Positions 24,001 through 31,944 of a stretch of 64,000 bases of DNA are shown in pieces; positions within the stretch are counted from its first letter, which is position 1; each line of letters starts with the position of its first letter. The DNA is from Triplophysa rosa (lineage: Eukaryota > Chordata > Actinopteri > Cypriniformes > Nemacheilidae), in NCBI RefSeq assembly GCF_024868665.1, contig NC_079895.1, forward strand, positions 25,840,185 to 25,904,184, written 5' to 3'. The notes under the pieces are model-generated. The model searched no databases and was not told where the DNA came from. It worked only from the letters and a program-made list of their open reading frames with translations. The position numbers and the translations under genes are program-made.

Positions 24001-27000
24001 AGGATCTCATGTCAACCATTTACTGTAAATACTGTTGGTTTGTTTACTGTTTCTAGCACATTCCTGTAAAAAGCATTTTGCACTATTTAAGTGAACCCTT
24101 ATTATTAAAAAGTCAGGTTTGTGCAATAGAAATATAGTTGCAATGTTGTAGTGTAACTATTAATTTTAAATGTATTATATTGAATATGTACAATAAAATT
24201 TTGACATGCGCATGACTTAGTCAAATGGATCCTGTTTTTTTTTTTTTTTTTTTAAGTAATACTATTTGTTAGCAGAGCTGTAGCTACAGTATGTGAATTA
24301 TGTAAAAGAGACGTACTAATAGACCACTTAGGACGTCCAAAGTCTGCAGTGTATGATGTGCCTTATTTTCATTTAAGTTCATTTTCATTTTGGTGTTGTA
24401 GTTTATTGAACGCTTATTTTGTGTTTGTACTAACCTCACCAGTCCTTGTCAGTAAAGGTTTGTGTGTGACACAGTGTTTGTTAAAGGAATAGTTCACACC
24501 AAAATTAAAGTTATATAAGACTTTTTTCTTCTGCAGAACACAGAAGGAGATACAGTATGGTTGACAAATATACCGTTTGTGTCCTATAGTGTGACATTGT
24601 GCAAAAAAATTGAAAAAACTAACAATAAAGATAAGTCTCTCTTATGCTATATTTTATGTAATAAATGTGAATATATACGTATATCATGTCAAATAATATA
24701 TTATTAATAGTAAATAGTTCTACATTTTTACAGTCACACGATAGGACACATTTACGGTTTGTTTGTCAACTACCCATATTTTCAACATTGGCCCCCATTG
24801 ACTTTCATAGCATCACATAAAAGCGTCTAAGACGTTTCTCAATATATCTTCTTGTTTGTTTCACAGAAGAAATATACAGAGTCATATACAGGTTTTGAAC
24901 GACATGAGGGTGAATAAAAGATTTTTCTTTTTAGTGTACAATCCCTTTAACTGTGCAAATTAAAGTGAAATCTCAACTGCTCTCACACAAACCACGTGTC
25001 CGCTGTGGTGTAAGAACTCAAAAAGATAAACCCATGCCTGATAACGTTCTTCTAAGTCTCCCTGGTCTTTTCATAATTTGCTATCCAAATATATTTCCCA
25101 TACTTTGAAACTGAAATGCCAAAAAGAGCATTTGAGCATTTACAGTAACACCGAGATCTGAATGTTATTGCATTAAATCGCAAAATATCAAACCATTTGG
25201 CATGCGCAAGGACTTAACCAACAGGAAGAGAATGAATTTTCGTTTCGTTTTGTGCACCCTGACCCTAAAGAACCCTTCCCCTCAATAACTTTCATTTGCT
25301 TCTCCTGGCGCAGTTATTTGTTGGTTTGACCGGCTGATGTTTTAACACAACAGGAAGTCTCTCTCGTGGAACACGCTTCGTGCTCGTAAGCGTGCTGAGA
25401 AGGAGAGCGCACCTCTCAAAAGTGATGTTAAACTTGAGAATGGACTGCGTAAGCCAAAGGAAATTCTCAGCAGCAAGGTCACTGTGAAAGTGAGTAGGAG
25501 GGTGACCTCACCTGTGTGTGACATGTGCGACTCACTTCACATGGGTTTGTCCAATGACACGAATGGTCACACAACGTTTCTGCTTCCGTTTTAATATAAG
25601 TTTGAACGTTTTTGTTCAACTGTAAGTATTATGGTATAATCTGCTATTACCGAACATGGGAGTACAAAAGCATGACTTTACGTGCTTAGTATAAAAAATT
25701 GTGTACTTATGTTTCTATTGTTTGTTGTTGTTTTAATGTTAAATTACTTGATTTTATTACGGAGTTAGACGTATTTTGAATAACCCTTAAAGTCAACATG
25801 ACACTGCATTTTTAGGCCCATTATACTGAAATCGAAAGTATTTTTGAGGAAACAGAATACTGAATGAGAAAAACAGCATTAATCTTTTTACGAAGTGGCT
25901 TTTCGATCTTATTCGTATGTTTTAGTACGATTTGCTTTTGCAGGGGGAGGGGCTTCACTATTTTGTAATAATCATACGTTTTTGTATGATTCACATTGTA
26001 CGAATTCATTAGTAAAATAGTTACAAATTCCTTTGAGATTATGTTGGATTGGATCACGAAGTTTCCTTATTGGACAGGTGTTAAGAGGGAAGGGATTGTA
26101 AAATTAAAGGGTTTGGTAAATATTTTTTATTTCATGTTGACTTTAAGATAATAAACCAGACTTGATTTTGTCTTGATATGGATTAGAAACTCGTATTTTT
26201 CTATTTTGTAATATGCTGACCTGGATTTCTGTCAGACCATAAACCCGGTCCTGCTTTAATTTTGTGCCGTGAGGTGTTTAATGTCTCTCTTTCACCCTGA
26301 AACACAGGAGTCCCGCAGCTCAGACGAGTCCGACTGCGAGGATGAATTGGACCCTAAAACTAGCATGGAGGTAGAGACACTGTGCTTAATGCATGCTGCC
26401 CTGTAGTGTCCCGTGAATAAATGAATTTGGTACTACGTAAGGAAGGTTTATAAAACACACAAAAACAATCTGCACACCTTTTAAATGAGCAATGTTGTTT
26501 TCATTTGACAAACGTATATTTTGTTTTAACTTAATGTGTGTGTTGAAGAGAGTAACCCTAGTATGCTACCCATACTGCATACTACACTGTAAAAGGCAAC
26601 TATAGGATTTACTTAATTTTTTGTGTAAATTTGTGTAAAAGTTTTTAAAATCAAATTTTACTTAAATTTTTGTTGTAAAGTTTTTTTATTATTAAAATGT
26701 ACTTTAAAAAAACTGTGTGCAGATTTTGCACAAATTTACGCCAAAAAAATAAGTACAAGTTAAAGTAAACTTTACTTAAAAAAAGAACTGTTTGCAAATT
26801 TACACCAAAAAATGAAGTAAAAAAATCTTACTAGTTGTTTTTGTACATTGTATTTCTTAAAATCAACAGACAATATGGACCATTTCGCAAGATGTGGTCT
26901 ATGGAAAATTTCATTTTTATTTATTTTATTAATTAAATCTTAAAGATATTTATTTAACATTATGGTTGGATTATAAATGTTCTCGTGGTTGTATTTTGTT

Positions 27001-30000
27001 CAAATGTATAAGTTATATAACTTATAACATATAAATGTTATATTAATGTTTTATATATATATGTGACCCTGGACAACAAAACCAGTCTTATGGGTCAATT
27101 TTTCGAAATTGAGATGTTTACATAATCTGAAAGCTGAATAAATAAGATTTCTATTGATGTATGAGTTGTTAGAATAGGACAATATCTGGCTGAGATACAA
27201 CCGTTTAAAACTCAGGAATCTGAGAGCGCAAAAAATCAAAATATTGAGAAAATCGCCTTTGAAGTTGTTAATCAGGGGCACTGTGGCAGACCATCCACTC
27301 ACAAAAATAAAGTTTTTATATATTTAAGGTAGGCAATTTACAAAATATCTTCATGGAACATGATCTTTACTTAATATCCTAATGATTTTTGGCATAAAAG
27401 AAAAATCGATCATTTTGACCCACACAATGTATTTTTGTCTTTTACTAAAAATGTTCCCGTTAAGACTGGTTTTGTGATCCAGGGTCACATATATAAATAT
27501 AAGTTATAAGTTAACACCTGTGGTGTTAAAAAACTGAACCTGCTCTCTTCTGGACTGTAATAATATAAATATTTAATATAATATTGCTTGCATTTTTAAT
27601 TCATCACACTCAAAACGGGCGCATGCAGCAGGCCATCCAGATATTGTGTATGAATATAGAAAATGTGTGCACACCATACATTCCTGCAGAAATACTATCA
27701 GTATATGTGTCATTGTGATAATAGCTTTTGTTTCGAGTTGGTATAAATCTCATGTGCTATTGCCCTCTGCTGGCTTGTGCTAAAACACAATTTGTGTCAC
27801 AAAACACATTGTTTACCTTATTTTCGCGTTGTTTTAAATGTCAGTTAACGTTTCGAGATGCACATGTAATGCTCCTCTTTTTTTTGTTACAGTTGTTGAA
27901 CCCTAATTTCATCCAAGAGGGTAAGTCTGAGTGAAAGATGTTGTGGCTTTTCAAACTGAATTTAGGAACTGCATTTTTACTATGTACATGTGTGGTCTCC
28001 TTTCTGTAATAAAGTGGCTCCAGAGTTTCTGACCCCTCTTGCTGACGTCACGTGTGCTTTGGGAGAAACGGTGGTTCTGTGCTGTAAAGTTTGCGCTCGA
28101 CCCAAACCCACCATCACGCTCAAAGGACCAGATCAGAGCCTGCTGGTCAACAATAACAGATTCACCATTGATATCAGGTACAGTACAGATTCACAGAGCT
28201 TTAGAGCAGAAAGTAAAAAGTGTTTATTCACAATGTCATCCTTGTTTTTAAGAACACCTTCTATTCCCCTCATGCATTTGTTTTGTGGGAAAATCGTTGC
28301 CCTTGTGAACTCATACATCTCAGTGTCGTAGGTCGTTTCATTTTTCAGGAAGTTTCCATTCAGCTTTAACTGATTGAAGCTTCTCTCTTGTGTCAGATCT
28401 AAAATCTATTGCAGTTGCTGAATGAACATTTTCTTATCCCATTGTATATACTGTTATCATTTAATCATTTCATATAAAAGTAGTATTATGAAAAATGAAT
28501 ATACATTTTCCACACAAAAAAGGAAAAATCCATGTTGTTGATCTAATGTATCAAATACGCTCATCCCCCTCTCTTTCTCCGCAGGGAAGCAGGTGATATA
28601 GTGTTGAAGATCTGCAATCTCATGCCGCAGGATACAGGCATCTACACCTGTGTGGCTGTCAATGAGCACGGCACGGCCTCCTCTTCGGCGTCTATCAAAG
28701 TTCAAGGTCAAAAGAGATGATGATGAGATCATTCATCTGATCTTCCCACATTCTGTCACTAACTCGTGTTCTGTGGTGCAGGTATCCCAGCAGCCCCCGC
28801 TCGGCCTGTGGCACAGGAATCCAGCAGCACTTCTGTGATTGTCCACTGGCTTCCTCCAGCCAGCTCAGGAAACTCCTCCATCTCCAGCTACACTGTGGAA
28901 TACAGGCAGGAAGGTAAATTCCCAGCAGTCCCAGTTCAGCAACACTGAGAGAGAATAATTACCAGAGATTTCTGTTGTAATGACAATAAAAGGGCGTTTC
29001 AAATGTCATTTCGTGGATTTTGGAAACAAAAGAATGTGGTGAAGACATACTTTAACCTACAAAACAAACCTACTGTGTGTGTAAGCAGATTCTCTGGTGT
29101 GGCAGCAGTCGGTGGTCTCCACTACGGACGTGTGCGTGAAGATTGAGAATCTGATTCCTGGTGGTCACTACCAGTTCAGGGTCAGTGCCAGTAACCCATG
29201 GGGCATCAGTCCAACCAGCGAGCCCTCAAACATGGTGACATTACCCAGCACAGGTAAATACACCACTTACATTAAAGGGGTCATATGTTTGGTTTAGATG
29301 TAATGAGTATACAGGATTTAAGGTTCAAAAACGCTGTTTTTTCCACATACCGTGCATGTTTGTATCTCCTCTTTGCTCCGCCTCTCTGAAACGCGCAGAT
29401 TTTTTACAAAGCTCATGGCTCTGAAAAGCGAGGTGTGCTATGATTGGCCAGTTCACCAGTGCGTAGTGATTGGTCGAATACTGCAAGCGTGTGAGGGAAA
29501 TGTAACGCCTCTTACCATATTTGGAACATCAGGTTCCTCTTCAATTGTACTGACAGGTACGCCCACCTTACTTGAGTATACATTTGGGCGGTCTTAGTCA
29601 AATAAGCATTCGCTTTTAGATAGAATGCATCTTTAGTTTCCGACACTTTCATTTTTGCAATTTTCCGTGTCTAATACAAGCATGACCCCTTTAAATATAG
29701 TGTGAAAAAAAACCCTTAAGTCACGGTTATTTGTTTGACGAAATCTTTTCCTCTATGAAGCCTCGACACATGACGGCACCGGAATCCATTGGAAAGACAA
29801 CTTTGAAACGGCGTTCACAGAACAATGTGAAATTGGACGGTAAACATGACGTTCAAAATGCTTCACCCCGTCTTTAACAAACAAGGAGATTCTTTAATGT
29901 GTCTCTTGTCTGTTGCAGGGGTCGTTTCTCTGTGGTGAGAAAGTGTTTGAGTAAGACCAGTAAAAAGGAAGTGGCTGTGAAGTTTGTCAATAAGAAGATG

Positions 30001-31944
30001 CAGAAGAAGGACCAGGTGGCCCATGAGGCCGACATCCTGCGTCATGTTCAGCATCCTCAGCTGGTGGCGCTAATTGACACCTATGAATCACCCACAGCCT
30101 ACATGCTGGTTCTTGAGCTGTGAGTAAATCCATCTACTGCAAGGTCCAGCAGTCACACCTGTTCTGTTTTAGGAATGTTTCTACTTTCCAAAATGATTAA
30201 ATGGTACAGTTGAAAGGGAGTAATAGGTTCCTTATTGATGTGAGGTTTTCTTGTTGGGGGAAATTTTTCAAATTGTGACTTCTGTTACGGCATTATGTCA
30301 TGAATCACAATTTTCGGTCACACCTTATTTAAAGGTCCAATTCTCGCTATTAAAAGCCATTAACTACAACTTTTGCCTCAATAAACTACTAATTTGTTCC
30401 TTGTTAATAGCTAGTAAGGTTGTTAGATTTAGGTATTGGGTAGGATTAGGGATTTATGCTGTGTTCACACCAAGCGCGAACAATCGCATTTCACGCTCTT
30501 TATTACTCTTGGGAAAAGTTCGTTGTTTTTGCGCGAGTGAGGAGAAAAACATCACGTGACGGGGAGTGTCTTCATGCGTCAAACAGAAGGTGTCAATGAG
30601 CTCTTCGCGCAAATTTCTCGCTCGAGTTTGAAAATTCGCTTCATTCGCCTGCCGCGAGTTCGCGTCTTTGCATTGACTGTGTACGTAATTTACTCACGCA
30701 AAACGTTTAATTCGCGATTGGTGTGAACTCAGCATTAGAATATGGTCATGCAGAATATGCGCTTTAAAAGTACTAATAAACAGCCAATATGCTAATAATA
30801 GGCATTCTAATACCGTGTCTACATCAGGAGCCGCCGCACAGCGCGACACGACAAAAGACAATGCATTAGAATGATCATTTTTTATAATTTTGCTCACACT
30901 GGATATGGCGCAGCGTGACGATGCGACAATCCCGTTAGAACAAACCACGTGTCGTGTCGCGTTGTGACGGTCGCGTCAGGTGTAGACAAGGTGTAATAAG
31001 CAACTAGTCAAAAGTGATAATTGGTCTTATACTAAAGTGTTATCAATTTTCCTATATTGTAAATATCTGTCTTCCGTTTTTCATATGTTCAGCATCATTT
31101 TACAGACTTTTTTAGCAATAAAGAATTTTAGATATTTGAAAGGCTGAATTGAGTGGTATGATTGTATTTGTTTAGTGTTGAGGATGGCCGTCTGCTGGAT
31201 TATCTGGTGGCTCATGATGAGCTGATGGAGGAGAAGGTGGCGTTCTTCATTAAAGACACACTGGAAGCTCTACAGCACCTGCACACCTGCGGAGTCGCTC
31301 ATCTGGACCTCAAGGTGAAACATTATATGTATTGCAAAACCCTATAAACTCGAGTAATGCTGAACTGTGCAAGATATCAATTCTTTCCTCTTCCTTAGCC
31401 TGAAAACCTGTTGGTGGACCTCCATGTGCCGTTGCCCTGTGTGAAGCTCACAGATCTGGGTGATGCTGTACAGGTCTCCAGTCACCGTTACGTGCATCTC
31501 CTCCTGGGGAACCCTGAGTTTGCCGCCCCCGAGCTCATCCAGGGTGCCCCGGTCTCCCTGTCCACGGACGTTTGGAGCGTAGGGGTGCTGGCCTACGTCA
31601 AGCTCAGCGGTGTGTCCCCGTTTCTGGACGAGAGTCTGGAGGAGACCTGCGTCAACATCTGCAGGCTGGACTTCTGCTTTCCAGAGGAGTACTTCTGTGG
31701 GGTCAGCCAGGCCGCCAGAGACTTCATCGTGTCCACGCTGAACCAGGACCCCAGGAAAAGGCCGAGCTCGGCCACGTGCCTGCAGCACCCCTGGGTCAGC
31801 GCTCACAGTGGGGATTACTCCAAAACGCCACTGGACACCGTCCGACTGGCTGCGTTTATAGACAGACGCAAACAGCTGCATGACGTCAGACCTGTGGAGA
31901 ACGTTAAAGGACTCGTAAGCAGCACCATGGGTAACACCTTATGA
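2965..31944 (+). CDS. kalrn: Kalirin, short Duet/Trad-type form (27 exons)
   Basis: Kalirin is a Rho-family guanine nucleotide exchange factor with a C-terminal kinase-like domain, acting in neurons and muscle. Exons: 2965-3040, 13831-14096, 14807-14944, 16195-16290, 16971-17086, 19391-19457, 19796-19899, 19986-20055, 20176-20262, 20349-20441, 20530-20580, 20732-20809, 22278-22463, 22670-22841, 22917-23143, 23263-23519, 25354-25489, 26308-26370, 27893-27920, 28015-28177, 28585-28706, 28782-28913, 29089-29253, 29761-29839, 29919-30119, 31176-31314, 31399-31944. All phases agree, giving 3,858 bases and 1,285 residues, close to the roughly 1,290 of human Duet. The C-terminus ([33 protein letters not shown]) matches kalirin better than TRIO. 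Full-length kalirin would join exon 2 to upstream exons outside the window. Confidence 0.93.
3740..4318. repeat. Interspersed repeat, GC-rich fish type
   Basis: A segment with composition unlike its AT-rich surroundings, containing GGGGGCGGAACTAA near the left and CCCCCCTTTAAAGG at the right. A long non-protein-like open frame crosses it on the minus strand (3903-4256). It resembles dispersed cyprinid DNA elements, but the ends are not exact and the family was not identified. Confidence 0.45.
3991..4030. repeat. Perfect 2 x 20 bp tandem duplication
   Basis: The unit CAGCGCAGCCAATCTTGATG occurs twice back to back without mismatch, inside the 3740-4318 repeat. Perfect identity suggests a recent slip or duplication. 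Confidence 0.95.
6852..7150. repeat. Dispersed fish repeat
   Basis: It starts with TTGATTTATATAGCGCTTTTC, a tail shared with 5510-5531 and related to the LINE tail at 10185-10200. It contains GGCGGGGAACCCAAACTCC, a phrase common in cyprinid intergenic DNA (pattern memory). It has no protein-coding content. The exact ends are uncertain. Confidence 0.5.
11119..11490 (-). pseudogene. LINE reverse transcriptase fragment
   Basis: A 123-codon open stretch contains [12 protein letters not shown] (motif A), [14 protein letters not shown] (motif B region) and YADDTQIY (catalytic YADD, motif C). Downstream palm/thumb pieces continue in other frames at 10666-11019 and 10403-10717, including [12 protein letters not shown] and LHWLPV-like text. 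Frame breaks show it is not functional. Confidence 0.88.
11775..12825 (-). pseudogene. LINE APE-type endonuclease fragment
   Basis: Three overlapping minus-strand frames (12517-12825, 12208-12489, 11775-12335) carry [33 protein letters not shown] and LGLSDHWAI, the order of motifs in the endonuclease domain of L2/CR1-type LINEs. The frame shifts mark it as a pseudogene. Confidence 0.82.
13280..13510 (-). mobile_element. LINE reverse transcriptase scrap
   Basis: The reverse complement of 13312-13332 reads GVPQGSM, the RT motif B signature. The surrounding sequence aligns in style with the LINE next door (HCIT...TGSTSMY). It is too short to classify and may be part of a separate older insertion. 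Confidence 0.5.
13831..17086 (+). CDS. kalrn: kalrn exons 2-5: linker before the second DH domain
   Basis: The exons are 13831-14096, 14807-14944, 16195-16290 and 16971-17086. They encode a hydrophilic Ser/Lys/Glu-rich linker with blocks conserved in kalirin and [50 protein letters not shown] and [20 protein letters not shown]. Exon 2 is where full-length and Duet-type transcripts should merge. The linker probably contains regulatory phosphorylation and SH3-binding PxxP sites; this is inference from composition. Confidence 0.92.
15280..15660. repeat. Dispersed repeat in kalrn intron 3
   Basis: The sequence begins TAATGGATTACATGTAAC and ends with AAGTAATTTGTAACTGTAATT, with many short GTAACTGTAATTAGTTAC-like inverted pieces between. 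This matches a pattern often seen in fish DNA elements. The surrounding 14945-16194 intron otherwise shows no gene. Confidence 0.5.
17087..19390 (+). other. kalrn: kalrn intron 5
   Basis: This 2.3 kb AT-rich intron has no coding potential that I can support. The part at about 18050-18460 is GC-richer, with words such as CGGATATTATGACGTAAAATA and TTCCAGACGTTCAC, and may be an old inserted element. Confidence 0.6.
19391..20809 (+). CDS. kalrn: kalrn exons 6-12: second DH (RhoGEF) domain
   Basis: Seven exons (19391-19457, 19796-19899, 19986-20055, 20176-20262, 20349-20441, 20530-20580, 20732-20809) encode a Dbl-homology domain. CR1 is visible as [20 protein letters not shown], and the CR3-type helix as [21 protein letters not shown]. 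In kalirin and TRIO this second GEF acts on RhoA, loading GTP at the plasma membrane and cytoskeleton. No catalytic region is missing. Introns here are short, mostly 80-350 bases. Confidence 0.94.
20063..20132. repeat. (GT)n microsatellite
   Basis: About 70 bases of GT with GC interruptions, starting 8 bases after the exon 8 donor. It fills most of the 120-base intron between exons 8 and 9, so length changes could affect splicing of this small intron. Confidence 0.93.
20925..21430. repeat. Dispersed fish repeat in kalrn intron 12
   Basis: The block from TAAAGCACCAGTGAAATAAAA to GTGATTGGCTAACATG is GC-rich in the middle (GGCTTGGGCGGAGCATCCG). Its wording resembles non-coding elements scattered in cyprinid genomes. 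No protein is encoded. The remaining intron up to 22277 holds another repeat piece at 21437-21500 and otherwise nothing recognisable. Confidence 0.5.
21437..21500 (-). repeat. Terminal part of the ACTTCCGGT element
   Basis: The reverse complement of this stretch matches 37446-37515 closely (GTGTACCGGAAGTTAAGT ... GCATGCGCAGTAACG). It is therefore one end of the same family as the inverted-repeat element in ubr3 intron 1, inserted in the opposite orientation. Confidence 0.6.
22278..22841 (+). CDS. kalrn: kalrn exons 13-14: PH domain of the second GEF
   Basis: Exons 22278-22463 and 22670-22841 encode the pleckstrin-homology domain that follows every Dbl GEF domain. Key blocks are [34 protein letters not shown] and the C-terminal helix [17 protein letters not shown] with the conserved Trp. 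The PH domain helps place and modulate the GEF at membranes. Both exons stay in frame with their neighbours. Confidence 0.93.
22917..23143 (+). CDS. kalrn: kalrn exon 15: PH-SH3 linker
   Basis: It encodes ALQSPIEYQ, a conserved phrase, and then a Ser/Arg/Pro-rich low-complexity linker ([14 protein letters not shown]) to the SH3 exon. It is likely disordered and a phosphorylation target (inference). Confidence 0.9.
23263..23519 (+). CDS. kalrn: kalrn exon 16: second SH3 domain
   Basis: The exon encodes an SH3 domain: [20 protein letters not shown] (the ALYDY-like start and RT loop), QNMYLVYR and EGWVPGHVL (the WVP motif). The acceptor is a NAGNAG (AAGCAG, 23261-23266), so a single Gln may be included or skipped without a frame change. 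The donor AA|GTAAGT directly precedes an in-frame TAA if it is not used (see the read-through end). Confidence 0.93.
23520..24215 (+). other. kalrn: Possible read-through 3' end (kalirin-9-like)
   Basis: If the exon 16 donor is not used, the frame ends at once: AAG then TAA at 23521-23523, giving a protein ending LNIK after the SH3. The next 670 bases are T-rich and UTR-like, with a canonical AATAAA at 24192-24197 followed by a T-run at 24233-24255 that could serve as a downstream element. Mammalian kalirin-9 is known to stop after this SH3; the exact use of this site in fish is inference. Confidence 0.5.
24481..24950. mobile_element. Inverted-repeat DNA element with a nested element
   Basis: It opens TTAAAGGAATAGTTCACAC and closes GTGTACAATCCCTTTAA. 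These termini are inverted and are flanked by, or include, TTAA. It encodes no protein. A second hairpin element (24560-24771) sits inside it. The arms contain the CATTGACTTTCATAGCA phrase common in cyprinid elements of this kind. Confidence 0.7.
24560..24771. mobile_element. Nested MITE with GTGTCCTAT termini
   Basis: Its left arm GTTGACAAATATACCGTTTG then GTGTCCTATAGTGTGAC pairs with the right arm GTCACACGATAGGACAC ... GTTTGTCAAC. A related hairpin with the same GTGTCCTATGGTGTGAC arm occurs at 37550-37650 in ubr3 intron 1. Confidence 0.65.
25354..27920 (+). CDS. kalrn: kalrn exons 17-19: linker between SH3 and Ig
   Basis: The exons are 25354-25489 ([18 protein letters not shown]), 26308-26370 ([20 protein letters not shown], an acidic cluster) and a 28-base exon 27893-27920 (LLNPNFIQE). 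All match kalirin wording. They continue the reading frame of the kinase-containing isoforms. The acidic Ser-rich exon looks like a casein kinase 2 target (inference). Confidence 0.9.
25490..26307 (+). other. kalrn: kalrn intron 17
   Basis: AT-rich intron without recognisable gene. A stretch near 25870-26060 contains a short mirrored pattern around TCGTACTAAAACATACGAAT/ATACGTTTTTGTATGATTC, possibly an old hairpin element. Confidence 0.5.
27063..27488. mobile_element. Inverted-repeat DNA element (GTGACCCTGGA termini)
   Basis: The termini GTGACCCTGGACAACAAAAC and GTTTTGTGATCCAGGGTCAC are inverted repeats, and the element lies between TATATAT runs. The middle carries TTTTGACCCACACAATG and AATGATTTTTGGCATAAAAG, phrases found in a frequent fish element. 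No protein is encoded. It lies in kalrn intron 18. Confidence 0.8.
28015..28706 (+). CDS. kalrn: kalrn exons 20-21: Ig-like domain
   Basis: Exons 28015-28177 and 28585-28706 encode an I-set Ig domain: [35 protein letters not shown] and [20 protein letters not shown] (the DxGxYxC end). The central Trp expected after PTIT is Leu (CTC, 28119-28121), although both core Cys remain. The exon 21 donor is CAAG|GTCAAA, a weak site; not using it gives a stop after three codons. In kalirin this domain precedes the fibronectin and kinase regions. Confidence 0.9.
28782..29253 (+). CDS. kalrn: kalrn exons 22-23: fibronectin type III domain
   Basis: Exons 28782-28913 and 29089-29253 encode a FnIII fold: [21 protein letters not shown] of the B strand (HWLPP), YTVEYRQE, then [20 protein letters not shown] with the typical Y-x-F-R-V-x-A-x-N motif. 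Its end is [12 protein letters not shown]. The domain links Ig to the kinase in the longest kalirin forms. Confidence 0.93.
29272..29694. mobile_element. TTAA-flanked element, short copy
   Basis: It begins TTAA-AGGGGTCATATG and ends CATGACCCCT-TTAA. It shares 29320-29550 almost word for word with 40190-40410 and its right 110 bases with the end of that longer copy, so it is an internally deleted relative. The open frame across it (29352-29597) is shared with the other copy but does not look like a known protein. TTAA target sites are typical of the piggyBac group; that assignment is inference. Confidence 0.75.
29761..31944 (+). CDS. kalrn: kalrn exons 24-27: C-terminal kinase-like domain
   Basis: Exons 29761-29839, 29919-30119, 31176-31314 and 31399-31944 (stop TGA 31942-31944) encode a CAMK-like Ser/Thr kinase fold. 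Seen: GRGRFSVV glycine loop, VAVKF with the ATP-binding Lys, HEADIL with the helix-C Glu, HLDLKPENLL catalytic loop (HLD instead of HRD, Asp kept), KLTDLGDAV in place of DFG, and FAAPE. The residues for metal and ATP contact are mostly present, so activity is possible but not certain. The tail [18 protein letters not shown] matches the family's end. Confidence 0.95.
30457..30735. mobile_element. Hairpin MITE in kalrn intron 25
   Basis: It starts TGCTGTGTTCACACCAAGCG and ends with the inverse CGATTGGTGTGAACTCAGCA. The inside is unusually rich in CpG-containing GCGCGAG/CTCGCGC pieces. It is non-coding. Confidence 0.75.
30811..30995. mobile_element. Second hairpin MITE in kalrn intron 25
   Basis: Its left end TACCGTGTCTACATCAGGAG pairs with the right end GTCAGGTGTAGACAAGGTGTA. 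Inner CGCGACACGAC pairs with GTCGTGTCGCG. It lies 75 bases after the first MITE but has different termini, so it is a separate family. Confidence 0.75.

Noticed and set aside
31342..31881. 179-codon minus-strand frame over the last kalrn exon
   Set aside because: It is the antisense shadow of the GC-rich kinase exon.
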